From contig JBEKUI010000015.1 in NCBI GenBank assembly GCA_049515175.1, positions 1 to 31,532 of the forward strand: 31,532 bases of DNA, in the 5' to 3' direction. Below, piece by piece: positions 15,169-22,278 of the stretch; the stretch's first letter is position 1; every line of letters starts with the position of its first letter. The translations under genes were made by a program, and so were the position numbers. The notes below the pieces were generated by a model. That model ran no database searches, had not been told where the DNA came from, and saw only the letters and a program-made list of their open reading frames with translations. This DNA is from JACQNR01 sp049515175. GTDB taxonomy: Bacteria; Acidobacteriota; Terriglobia; UBA7540.

Positions 15169-15792
15169 TCAATCTCTGCTGCGCGAGTGGACCAGCGAGA
15201 GAAATTCCTCGCGGGTCTCGATTTCGTCGCGGAAGACTCCCAGCATGGCGGAGGTAACAGCGACGGAGTTTTGTTTTTCCACGCCGCGCATAATCATGCA
15301 GAGATGCTGGGCCTCAATGACGACGCCCACGCCCAGGGGCTTGATCTTTTCCATGATGGTCTCGGCAATCTGGGTCGTCAGGCGTTCCTGCACTTGCAGC
15401 CGCCGCGCGAAGACATCCACCAAGCGTGGAATCTTGCTCAGGCCGATCACCTTCTGGGTGGGAATGTAGGCGACGTGGCAGCGGCCGAAGAACGGCAGCA
15501 GATGGTGCTCGCAGAGGCTGAAGATCTCAATGTCCTTGACGATCACCATTTCGTCGTAGGCGACGGAGTAGAGCGCGTTGTTCAGCACCCGGTCCACGTC
15601 CTGGCGATACCCGCTGGTCAGGAAGCGCATCGACTGAGCAACGCGGTGCGGGGTCCGCTGCAGGCCCTCCCGCGCGGGATCCTCGCCCACGCCACGAATC
15701 AGCGTGCGCACCGCCTCCTCCAGCGGGTCGGCGGCTCCTGCGGCTTCTTCTGCGGTCACCTTCAGAATGCGGTCTTCGCTCATGGCCTTCAT
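15169..15792 (-). CDS. folE: GTP cyclohydrolase I
   Basis: 207 aa. Zinc and active-site residues are C94 and H97 (SLCEHHLLPFFG) and C165 (HLCMIMRGV), with the Q-RLT-Q-A helix (QVQERLTTQIAETI) in place. It converts GTP to 7,8-dihydroneopterin triphosphate and formate, the first step of folate, tetrahydrobiopterin and deazapurine synthesis. Its ATG overlaps the stop of the upstream PTPS gene in an ATGA junction, so the two are coupled. Being co-transcribed with two PTPS genes rather than with folate genes points to a dedicated pterin product. The N-terminus has a short extension (MKAMSEDRILKVTAEE); M4 is an alternative start. Confidence 0.95.
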   Translation of the reverse strand: MKAMSEDRILKVTAEEAAGAADPLEEAVRTLIRGVGEDPAREGLQRTPHRVAQSMRFLTSGYRQDVDRVLNNALYSVAYDEMVIVKDIEIFSLCEHHLLPFFGRCHVAYIPTQKVIGLSKIPRLVDVFARRLQVQERLTTQIAETIMEKIKPLGVGVVIEAQHLCMIMRGVEKQNSVAVTSAMLGVFRDEIETREEFLSLVHSRSRD

Positions 15793-16250
15793 CTCACCTT
15801 GCGGGTGGCGCCAGTGTTGTCGCGCCCGCCGAAATATTCGATGGAATTGGAGTTGGTCTCTTCCAGCCGGATGCGGTCGAGCCGCACTTCCCCGCCCGGC
15901 CCCGCTCCGTCGAGTCGGGAGTGAAGCAGGCGGTAGGCTTCCAGACAGATATTTTCCGCCGTGGGGACGCGCTCGCGGAAATTCTCCGTGTCGAGGTTCA
16001 GATGCACTTCGTCAAAGCGGCCGATCACTTCCGCCTCGACGACGGCGTCGAGAAATCCCAGATCGCACACCATGCCCGTGGCGGGATCGACTCGCCCCGC
16101 CACGGTCACTTCCAGGACGTAGTTGTGGCCGTGCCCCAGCGGGTTGTTGCATTTGCCGTACACGCGCGCGTTTTCCTCCGCGCTCAGCGCCTCGGTGTGC
16201 AGACGGTGGGCGGCGGAAAAGCGGTAGCGGCGAGTCAGATAAACCATCAT
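15789..16250 (-). CDS. 6-pyruvoyl-tetrahydropterin synthase paralogue with altered catalytic dyad
   Basis: 153 aa of the PTPS/QueD family. Zinc ligands H15, H40 and H42 and the nucleophile Cys34 are present in YGKCNNPLGHGHNY. The CNNP-GHGHNY form resembles animal PTPS more than QueD, which usually has a shorter Cys-HGH spacing. At the place where PTPS has Asp-His (D79-H80 in the paralogue), this protein has D80-E81 (GRFDEVHLN), so the His of the relay is replaced or shifted. It may still bind the same substrate but react differently. Its start overlaps the upstream paralogue stop and its end overlaps folE, both by ATGA. The C-terminus is longer than usual (FGGRDNTGATRKVR). Confidence 0.85.
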   Translation of the reverse strand: MMVYLTRRYRFSAAHRLHTEALSAEENARVYGKCNNPLGHGHNYVLEVTVAGRVDPATGMVCDLGFLDAVVEAEVIGRFDEVHLNLDTENFRERVPTAENICLEAYRLLHSRLDGAGPGGEVRLDRIRLEETNSNSIEYFGGRDNTGATRKVR

Positions 16251-16654
16251 TCTCCGTAGTAATCAACAAAAAGGTCGGGCGTCTCGTACAGCCTTATTCG
16301 ATGCAGCTTGCCGAGGGCGAGTTTCGTGGCAAGAAGTTTCCAGATTTCGATGGCGATGTTTTCCGTAGTCGGAATCGTGGTGGCAAAGACTGGAACTTCG
16401 CGATTGAGGAAGCGGTGGTCCATCACCTGCAAAACTTCCTGCTCGAGCAGTTTCTTCAGATCCTTCAGGTCCAGGACCATCCCCGTCGTCGGGTCCACCT
16501 CGCCCGCCACGGTCACTTCCACGGTGTAATTGTGCCCGTGCCCGTGCGGGTTGTTGCATTTGCCGAAAATCCGCCGGTTCTCTTCCGCGCTGAATTGGGG
16601 ATTATGGTAATAATGCGAGGCGGAAAATTCCGCGCGTCGCGTCACATAGATCAT
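16247..16654 (-). CDS. 6-pyruvoyl-tetrahydropterin synthase, eukaryote-like
   Basis: 135 aa, the usual PTPS length. H14, H39 and H41 bind zinc and Cys33 is the nucleophile (FGKCNNPHGHGHNY); D79-H80 form the relay (QVMDHRFLN); TTEN and LYETP complete the pterin pocket. The GKCNNP-GHGHNY, GEVDPTTGMV and DLKDLKK blocks closely follow mammalian PTPS, so 6-pyruvoyl-tetrahydropterin for a biopterin-like cofactor is the best guess rather than queuosine synthesis. The ATG at 16654 is chosen because GAGGGGGAA precedes it and its first base pair overlaps the glycosyltransferase stop as ATGA; a start 12 codons upstream lies inside that gene. Confidence 0.9.
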   Translation of the reverse strand: MIYVTRRAEFSASHYYHNPQFSAEENRRIFGKCNNPHGHGHNYTVEVTVAGEVDPTTGMVLDLKDLKKLLEQEVLQVMDHRFLNREVPVFATTIPTTENIAIEIWKLLATKLALGKLHRIRLYETPDLFVDYYGE

Positions 16655-17712
16655 CCGTTCCCCCTCGTGGAGTATTTGCGGCCTTTCCACGCCACTCGCC
16701 CGCCCAGGCGGTGGGCGCGCGCGGAATTGAGCATCAGCAGCCCCAGGAGCGCTGCGCCGGGAACCCAGTAGTTTGCGAGACTCCGATCAAACCCGAGTCT
16801 CCCCAGGGCGCGGGCGAAAGCCCACTGCCGCAGCAGGGCGACGACGAAGCATCCCAACGCGGCGAGCACCGACGCGGCGCCTCCGCGGCCCAGAACCAGA
16901 AGCGCGCAGAGTGCGATGAAGGCCACGACGGGCGCGACATCGAGCAGCCAGAGTTCCGCCACGGTTCGAAGCACGCGCGCGAGGCTGCGTTCGTAAAGCA
17001 AAAACAGATTCTTCGTCCAGCCGCGCCACATCTCGGGGAACGTCCGATACATCCGAGTGCGAACCCAGGCCGCGCCGGGAAGAAAAATCAGTTTGCCGCC
17101 CGCCGCCTTCACTCGCCGCGCCAGGGCGACATCTTCGAGGATTTCGCCGCGCACCGCCGCGTGGCCGCCCGCCGCTTCGTAAACTTGCCGCCGCATCAGG
17201 ATGTACTGCCCGTTGGCTGCGGCCGCGGGCGAAGCGGGGTCGGAAACATCCTCAAACCGGAAGCGCCGCGAGAGTTGCACGTACACGAGCGGGATGACCG
17301 CCTTTTCCCAGGCCGTGGGCGTCTCCTGGCCGGGCGAGACGGAGAGCAGCGCCGCGCCTGCGCTCTCTGCGCGCCCAAGCAGCGCTTCGAGGCTCCCCGG
17401 CAAATGCTCCGTGTCGGCGTCGGTGAGCAGCAGCCACTCTCCGCGCGCCTCACACGCCGCCGTCGCCACGGCGTGCGATTTCCCCGTCCAGCCGCCGGGC
17501 AGCGCCCCCGTGCGCAGAACGCGCAGCAGGGGAATTTCCGCTTGCAGCCGGGCCAGAATCTGCGACGTGCGGTCTTCCGACTGGTCATCCACGGCCAGAA
17601 TTTCCAGAACTTGACGCTGTTGCGCCACCGAGCGGACGACGCGCTCGATGTTGGCTTCCTCGTTGCGCGCCGGGATGATGACCGACACCCGCCCTGCCAG
17701 CGATTCTGTCAT
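16651..17712 (-). CDS. family 2 glycosyltransferase with C-terminal membrane segments
   Basis: 353 aa. The N-terminal GT-A domain has VSVIIPARNEEANIERVV, DDQSEDRTSQI, the GGWTGKSHA segment and DADTEH as the metal-binding DxD. The LEDVALARRVKAAGG block follows, and hydrophobic segments come at about 255-285 and 300-330, so it is anchored in the inner membrane. It transfers a sugar to a lipid or small acceptor; the GGWTGKSHA form is seen in hopanoid- and carotenoid-associated enzymes. It is the first gene of the leftward pterin operon, overlapping PTPS by ATGA. Pterin glycosylation is known in cyanobacteria, so a pterin acceptor is possible, but membrane anchoring argues for a lipid. Confidence 0.85.
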   Translation of the reverse strand: MTESLAGRVSVIIPARNEEANIERVVRSVAQQRQVLEILAVDDQSEDRTSQILARLQAEIPLLRVLRTGALPGGWTGKSHAVATAACEARGEWLLLTDADTEHLPGSLEALLGRAESAGAALLSVSPGQETPTAWEKAVIPLVYVQLSRRFRFEDVSDPASPAAAANGQYILMRRQVYEAAGGHAAVRGEILEDVALARRVKAAGGKLIFLPGAAWVRTRMYRTFPEMWRGWTKNLFLLYERSLARVLRTVAELWLLDVAPVVAFIALCALLVLGRGGAASVLAALGCFVVALLRQWAFARALGRLGFDRSLANYWVPGAALLGLLMLNSARAHRLGGRVAWKGRKYSTRGNG

Positions 17713-17816
17713 GAAGCGAGCCTGCGCCTTGTCGCAGCGGTCTGCTTCTCCCTGCCCGCCTCCGTCAGAGTTTCGTCATGCCAGAGCAAACTGCCATTAT
17801 AATGGACGCTCCTCGC

Positions 17817-18347
17817 ATGAGCAAAACGAATGTCCTCAAACTGCTCGTTCTCGGCGCCATCGTGGGCGCGACGATCTTCCTCATCATCTCCTCGCGCCGT
17901 CCCGAGCCGGTCAAGGCCGGTGACGCCGCGCCCGACTTCACGCTTCCCGCCCTTGAAGGGCCGCGGATTTCCCTGCGCGACTACCGCAGCCATGTGGTGG
18001 TGCTCAACTTCTGGGCCACGTGGTGTCCGCCCTGCGTTGAGGAGACACCCAGCCTAAGACGTTTCGCAGAAGAAATGCAGAGCGACGGTGTGCAGGTGAT
18101 TGGCGTCAGCGTAGACCAGGACGAAGCGGCGCTGCAAAAATTCGTCGGCGAAGCGCAACTTTCCTTCCCCATCGCGCGCGACCCCGAGCGCACCGTCGCC
18201 GCGCGTTACGGCACCTTAAAATTTCCGGAAACCTACATCGTCGATTCGGAAGGAAGGATCGCCGAAAAGCTCATCGGCGCCATCAACTGGCAGGACCCAC
18301 CCATCATCGAGCGGGTCAGGAACCTCGCTCACGCTTCCAGCCGGTAA
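17817..18347 (+). CDS. TlpA/ResA-type membrane-anchored thioredoxin
   Basis: 176 aa from the chosen start. The N-terminus MSKTNVLKLLVLGAIVGATI is an uncleaved or signal-type membrane anchor, so the thioredoxin domain faces the periplasm. The active site is WCPPC (C70, C73), with AAPDFTLPALEG before it and the cis-proline in KFPETYIVD. In this family the protein reduces disulfides, for example in cytochrome c maturation. The ATG at 17817 is preferred because a perfect TATAAT (17798-17803) lies just upstream and would put transcription start at about 17810; earlier ATGs at 17778 and 17802 would fall at or before it. It is divergent from the glycosyltransferase gene. No cytochrome genes are nearby. 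Confidence 0.85.
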   Translation: MSKTNVLKLLVLGAIVGATIFLIISSRRPEPVKAGDAAPDFTLPALEGPRISLRDYRSHVVVLNFWATWCPPCVEETPSLRRFAEEMQSDGVQVIGVSVDQDEAALQKFVGEAQLSFPIARDPERTVAARYGTLKFPETYIVDSEGRIAEKLIGAINWQDPPIIERVRNLAHASSR

Positions 18348-18706
18348 CGTGCTGTAACGGGATTTCGTCAAACTATATCGAAGGGCTGCTTCGGCAGCAC
18401 GCGGGCAAACCGCCGCACACCGCTTCGCGTGGCGATGGAACGCCGATTGCCTGCATTTAAGTGGACGCCAGGCTCGGTGTGGTATGACCACAGGATTTCA
18501 AGGGCTTACAGGCCGAGCCAGCCAGGGGGAGCCATGGAAATGCTCCAGGAGTGGCGGGAACAGAGGTCTTCGGCTCCGGCGGGTGAGCAGGAAGGGACTG
18601 GGAGGCAGGAAGGCCTTTGCATGAGAGGGTTTTCAGGGGCGTTAAGGCCTTTTTCCCCAGAGGCTTGCAGTGCCCGCCAGGCCCGAATTGACACTTTGGA
18701 CGTCGA
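18348..18706. other. 359-base spacer: UUCG hairpin and one promoter candidate
   Basis: I see no convincing gene here. A GCTGC-TTCG-GCAGC hairpin (18385-18398) lies 37 bases after the thioredoxin stop but lacks a T-run. Short frames on both strands have no recognisable composition. TTGACA (18688-18693), a 17-base spacer and TAAATT (18711-18716) form a plausible promoter for the lipoprotein-permease-ATPase genes. The sequence AAGGCCTTT occurs twice within 18615-18655. Confidence 0.4.
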
Positions 18707-19639
18707 ATGTTAAATTGGAAGGTTGGGAGCTTGCAGATCACGCCGTCGCCAACACGAACGCCCGTTCTTCACAGCCTGCTCACGCTAGTGTTCCTGCTCG
18801 CCACGGTAAGCTGTGCAGTCAAGAGAACGACGAGAGTTGCTCCCAGTGTGGCGCCTCCTCCCGCGCGCGAGGCCTCGCCGACTGACTTGGTGGCCCGTGT
18901 CAACGCGCAAAGCAATGCCATTCAGACGCTCGTCGCCACCGTGGATATGGAACCCACGGCGGGGTCGGTGTACTCGGGGGTCATCAAAGAATATCGGGAC
19001 GTCCGGGGTTTCGTACTTCTCGAGAAGCCGGCAATGATTCGCATTGTGGGCCAGGCGCCCATCGTGCGCACCACGATCTTCGATATGGTGTCGGACGGCC
19101 GTGAATTTCGACTGTCCATTCCGCCCAAGCAGAAGTTCCTGGTGGGCAAGAACGATTTGCGGCGGGTGGCGAAGAATTCGCTCGAGAACCTGCGGCCGCA
19201 GCACATTCTGGAGGCGCTCCTCGTGCCGGCCATCGACACGGGAAGCGAGAAGTATTTCATCGAAGAAGCCGCAGAAGGTGCGCGGCGCTATTACGTCGTG
19301 ACACTGCTGGAGCTGCGGGAAGGCGGCGAGCTGGCATTGAAGCGCAAGGTCTGGATCGATCGCAGCGATTTGAACGTGGCGCGATTGCAGCTTTACGGGC
19401 CGCAAGGCGCTTACCTTGAAGACGTGCTCTATTCCGGCTATCAGGATTTTCAAGGCGTGAATTATCCCACTCGCATCGAGATCGCCCGCCCGGCGGAGGA
19501 CTACCGCCTGGCACTCACCATCGAGAAGGCCACGTTCAACCAGCCCCTTGCGCCGGACAAGTTCGTGCTCAACAAGCCCGAGGGAGCAGAACTGGTGGAA
19601 GTGGGCGGGGACGCGAAGGGGGACTCGCATGGTCAATAG
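18707..19639 (+). CDS. outer-membrane lipoprotein-type protein (LolB/DUF4292-like)
   Basis: 310 aa. A hydrophobic signal (LHSLLTLVFLLATVSC) ends in a Cys near residue 37 that can serve as a lipidation site, although the lipobox is imperfect. The body has the beta-rich pattern of LolA/LolB/DUF4292-like carriers: AIQTLVATVDMEP, KPAMIRIVGQAPIVRTTIFD, FRLSIPPKQKFLVGKNDL and YPTRIEIAR. Such proteins handle lipids or lipoproteins at the envelope. It overlaps the permease start by 11 bases, so it is made with the ABC components. The start is uncertain: ATG at 18707 precedes the probable transcription start from the promoter at 18688-18716, and TTG at 18731 (with GGAAGG upstream) would fit better. 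It probably delivers cargo for, or accepts it from, the transporter encoded next. Confidence 0.75.
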   Translation: MLNWKVGSLQITPSPTRTPVLHSLLTLVFLLATVSCAVKRTTRVAPSVAPPPAREASPTDLVARVNAQSNAIQTLVATVDMEPTAGSVYSGVIKEYRDVRGFVLLEKPAMIRIVGQAPIVRTTIFDMVSDGREFRLSIPPKQKFLVGKNDLRRVAKNSLENLRPQHILEALLVPAIDTGSEKYFIEEAAEGARRYYVVTLLELREGGELALKRKVWIDRSDLNVARLQLYGPQGAYLEDVLYSGYQDFQGVNYPTRIEIARPAEDYRLALTIEKATFNQPLAPDKFVLNKPEGAELVEVGGDAKGDSHGQ

Positions 19640-20729
19640 AATGGTCCTCCAGAACATCCTGCATCGCCCGGTGCGCACCATCGTGAGCATGCTGGCGGTG
19701 GCCATCGAAGTAGCCATGGTGATGCTGGTCGTCGGCCTCACCACCGGCCTGCTGCACGAAAGCGCCAAACGCGTGGAAGGAGTGGGCGCTGACATTCTGG
19801 TGCAACCGCCCGGCGCCTCCATGTTTTTCGGACTCACCCAGTCGCCCATGCCGATCAAAATCGGCGACCGGCTGGCGGAGATTCCGCGCGTGGCAGGCGT
19901 CGCCCCGTCACTGTTCCAGTTCAATTCCTCCGGCGGGCTGAACCTGATCTACGGCATCGACCTGGAGAGCTTCAATCGCGTCACGGGGGGCTTCGTGTAT
20001 CACCAGGGCGGTCCTTTCAGCCAGCCCTTTGACATCCTGGTGGACGACTGGTACGCCAAGGCCAACCGTGTGAAAGTGGGCGGAACGCTCAACTTCCTGA
20101 ACCACGATTTCCGCGTGGCGGGGATCGTGGAGCACGGCAAGGGGGCGCGGCTCTTTATTCCTCTTCTGACCGCGCAGGACCTTTCGGTGGCGCAGGGCCG
20201 GGCGTCGATCTTTTTCGTCAAGTGCTCGAACCCCGCCTATGTGGACCAGGTCAAAGCGGAAATTCAGAAGTTGCTCCCCGGTTATCAGGTGCTCCCCATC
20301 CGCGAATACATGTCCATGATGACTTCGAACAACCTGCCGGCGCTCAAGGCCTTCATCACGGTGATGATTGCGGTGGCGGTGGTCATCGGCTTCCTGGTGA
20401 TCTTCCTCTCCATGTACACGACGATCACCGAGCGGACGCGCGAGATCGGCATCTTGAAGTCGCTGGGCGCTTCGAAGTTCTATATCATTGAGGCCATCCT
20501 GCGCGAGGCCAGCCTCCTCGCGGCCGTGGGAATCCTGGCCGGCTGCGCGGGGGCCATCCTGGCGCGCCGGATCGTCCTGGCCTCTTTCCCCACACTGTCG
20601 GTGGACCTGACGCTGGAATGGGCGCTTTGGGCCGCCCTGCTGGCCATCGCCGGGACGATGATTGGAGCCTTTTATCCGGCGCTGCGCGCCGCGCAACTCG
20701 ACCCCGTCGATGCGCTGGCGTATGAATAG
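19629..20729 (+). CDS. ABC transporter permease, FtsX/LolC/MacB type
   Basis: 366 aa. One N-terminal membrane helix (RPVRTIVSMLAVAIEVAMVM) is followed by a large periplasmic domain of about 210 residues, then three C-terminal helices at about 240-365. The MYTTITERTREIGILKSLGA block after the second helix is the FtsX-family coupling motif, and the end (ALRAAQLDPVDALAYE) is also typical. The family extrudes lipoproteins, peptides or lipids from the inner membrane. The ATG at 19629 overlaps the lipoprotein gene by 11 bases. The ATPase gene follows after a heptamer-repeat spacer. It is not an obvious LolC/E pair because only one permease is present, so a homodimer is expected. Confidence 0.9.
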   Translation: MVNRMVLQNILHRPVRTIVSMLAVAIEVAMVMLVVGLTTGLLHESAKRVEGVGADILVQPPGASMFFGLTQSPMPIKIGDRLAEIPRVAGVAPSLFQFNSSGGLNLIYGIDLESFNRVTGGFVYHQGGPFSQPFDILVDDWYAKANRVKVGGTLNFLNHDFRVAGIVEHGKGARLFIPLLTAQDLSVAQGRASIFFVKCSNPAYVDQVKAEIQKLLPGYQVLPIREYMSMMTSNNLPALKAFITVMIAVAVVIGFLVIFLSMYTTITERTREIGILKSLGASKFYIIEAILREASLLAAVGILAGCAGAILARRIVLASFPTLSVDLTLEWALWAALLAIAGTMIGAFYPALRAAQLDPVDALAYE

Positions 20730-20732
20730 GAA

Positions 20733-20810
20733 GGATTCAGGATTCGGGATTCAAGGAGAGGACGGGAAACGCGGATCGCGGAGAGTTGACGGCTGAAAGT
20801 TGAAAGCTGA
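20733..20810. repeat. 7-nt-period repeat between permease and ATPase genes
   Basis: The register is GGATTCA, GGATTCG, GGATTCA, then less regular units, ending GAGTTGA, CGGCTGA, AAGTTGA, AAGCTGA. It fills the whole spacer up to five bases before the ATPase ATG and leaves that gene with no clear ribosome site. This is the only place here where the repeat lies inside a probable operon. Confidence 0.75.
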
Positions 20811-20814
20811 TTTT

Positions 20815-21486
20815 ATGGAACCCATCATCGCCACGCAGGATTTGAAAAAGGTTTTCCGGCTCGGCAAAGTCGATGTGCCGGCGCTGCGGGGCGTGGACTT
20901 GACCGTGCAGGAGGGCGAGTTCCTGGCGGTCGTAGGGCCTTCGGGGTGCGGGAAGTCCACCCTGCTGCATGTGCTGGGCGGGCTGACCTCGCCCACCTCG
21001 GGCACGGTGCTCGTGGACGGCAACGACTTCACCTGCATGAACGACTCCGACCGCACGCGCTTCCGGCGGCACAAGATCGGCTTCGTCTTTCAGCGCTTCA
21101 ACCTGCTGCCCACGCTGACGGCGCGGCAGAATATCGCCATCGCCCAGCACATCCAGGGCAACGGCTTCAACCCGCACCGCTTTGACGCCGTGGTGGAAAT
21201 GCTGGGAATCCAGCAGAAACTTGCCCACAAACCCTACGCGCTGTCGGGCGGGGAGCAGCAACGGGTGGCGATTGCGCGGGCGGTGATTTGCGAGCCCAAG
21301 ATTCTGCTCGCCGACGAACCCACGGGGAACCTCGACACGGAGAACTCCCAGATCGTGCTCAACATGCTGCGCGCGCTCAACCGCTCCTTCCGGCAGACCC
21401 TTCTGATGATCACGCACAACCCCGAAGCCGCCGCGGTCGCCGATCGCGTCGTGCGCATGCGGGACGGCCGGATCGTTTCCGATTGA
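20815..21486 (+). CDS. ABC transporter ATP-binding protein, LolD/MacB type
   Basis: 223 aa. Walker A GPSGCGKST (41-49), Q-loop (VFQRFNLLP), signature LSGGEQ (143-148), Walker B ILLADEP (163-169) and the switch H201 are all present. It powers the FtsX-type permease encoded just upstream and faces the cytoplasm. The ATG at 20815 is chosen; an in-frame TTG five codons earlier is possible. The spacer before it is filled by the heptamer repeat. Lipoprotein, permease and ATPase genes together form a tripartite envelope export or lipid-trafficking module; which cargo moves cannot be told. Confidence 0.93.
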   Translation: MEPIIATQDLKKVFRLGKVDVPALRGVDLTVQEGEFLAVVGPSGCGKSTLLHVLGGLTSPTSGTVLVDGNDFTCMNDSDRTRFRRHKIGFVFQRFNLLPTLTARQNIAIAQHIQGNGFNPHRFDAVVEMLGIQQKLAHKPYALSGGEQQRVAIARAVICEPKILLADEPTGNLDTENSQIVLNMLRALNRSFRQTLLMITHNPEAAAVADRVVRMRDGRIVSD

Positions 21487-21527
21487 TTCTCGCCGCGTTT
21501 CCCGCTATTTTTTCTTTACGGAACACC

Positions 21528-21977
21528 ATGGCCGAAAGCACTCCACTGCGCGATCAAGAAACTCCGAGGGTGGCGGTGTCTTTCGGCAGCCCTTGGGCGC
21601 GGCTGGGACGCGGCATTGGCCACGTCTTCTTCTGGGCCTACGAACGCGGAAGCTGGCAGTACGACCTGATCGTCATCGCCATTGTGGCCTTCATCTTCCT
21701 GACCCCGCGCTCCTGGTTCAGCGACCGCCCCACGCTGCAGATGACCGACCTGCGGCACGCCCAGGGAATCGTCGAAGTGAGCCAGCGCCAGGGCGGCCGC
21801 ACCTACCTCGTGGACGCACGCCGGGTCGATTCGCTGGCCCCGCAGAAGCCGGAGGAGGCGGTCCGCAGCATCGTCAGCACGCGCGTGCAAAGACCGTTCG
21901 ACGTCCAATCGGTGGACCCGGTCCGCGACCGCAATAACGTCGTGCTCGGCTATACGGTGGTGGTCGTCTTTAAGTAG
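21528..21977 (+). CDS. small single-pass membrane protein, unknown function
   Basis: 149 aa. One hydrophobic helix at about residues 45-62 (YDLIVIAIVAFIFLTP) follows a cytoplasmic N-terminus. A soluble C-terminal domain (TLQMTDLRHAQGIVEVSQRQ..., VQSVDPVRDRNNVVLGYTVV) lies outside. I do not recognise a family. It starts 41 bases after the ATPase stop on the same strand, so it is probably the last gene of that operon and may be an accessory part of the transporter. The ribosome site is weak (ACGGAACACC before the ATG). The stop is followed directly by the REP region. Confidence 0.65.
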   Translation: MAESTPLRDQETPRVAVSFGSPWARLGRGIGHVFFWAYERGSWQYDLIVIAIVAFIFLTPRSWFSDRPTLQMTDLRHAQGIVEVSQRQGGRTYLVDARRVDSLAPQKPEEAVRSIVSTRVQRPFDVQSVDPVRDRNNVVLGYTVVVVFK

Positions 21978-22033
21978 CTGCGCCCACAGCGCCACCGGCT
22001 TTCGACGGGCGCGGTCTTCCGCGCCAAAGCAAG

Positions 22034-22130
22034 GTAGCGCAGAGTTGGTTTGTAACTCTGCGGCCCTTGTCTCCTGGGAAGTGAAAAGCCGCAGAGTTTC
22101 TGGGAAGCGAAACTCCGCGCCACCCGCTAC
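22034..22130. repeat. REPIN-like element, CGCAGAGTT type
   Basis: Starts GTAGCG and ends CGCTAC, with two hairpins in inverted orientation. The first pairs CGCAGAGTT (22038-22046) with AACTCTGCG (22054-22062). The second pairs CGCAGAGTTTC (22090-22100) with GAAACTCCGCG (22109-22119, one mismatch). The GTAG ... CTAC framing is the arrangement described for REP doublets. Confidence 0.7.
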
Positions 22131-22239
22131 TTGCTTGATTTCTCAGCCCAATCACCGGCGTTTGGGTACGCGGGATGCGCCAACCGCGAACGTGTACACC
22201 ACAAAAGCCGCGGACCTCAAGAACGGAGGTCCGCGCTAC
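22126..22239. repeat. 114-bp module ending in a CGCGGACCTC-type REP hairpin, copy 1
   Basis: Runs from GCTACTTGCTTGATTTCTCA to a perfect 10-bp hairpin CGCGGACCTC / GAGGTCCGCG (22209-22218 with 22226-22235) and GCTAC. It is almost identical to 23471-23583, apart from single-base differences in the middle and the loop. With the copies at 23412 and 23471 it brackets the 22.28-23.40 kb segment. Confidence 0.8.
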
Positions 22240-22278
22240 TCGCTCCTAGGAACCACCTCATTTGTCTAGACTAGTGTG

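Noticed and set aside
14563..15924. 453-codon open frame on the plus strand
   Set aside because: Antisense to the SDR and folE genes, both with full catalytic motifs.
18429..18741. 94-codon open frames on both strands of the 18.4-18.7 kb spacer
   Set aside because: Neither has a ribosome site, a recognisable composition or a family pattern; they cover each other.
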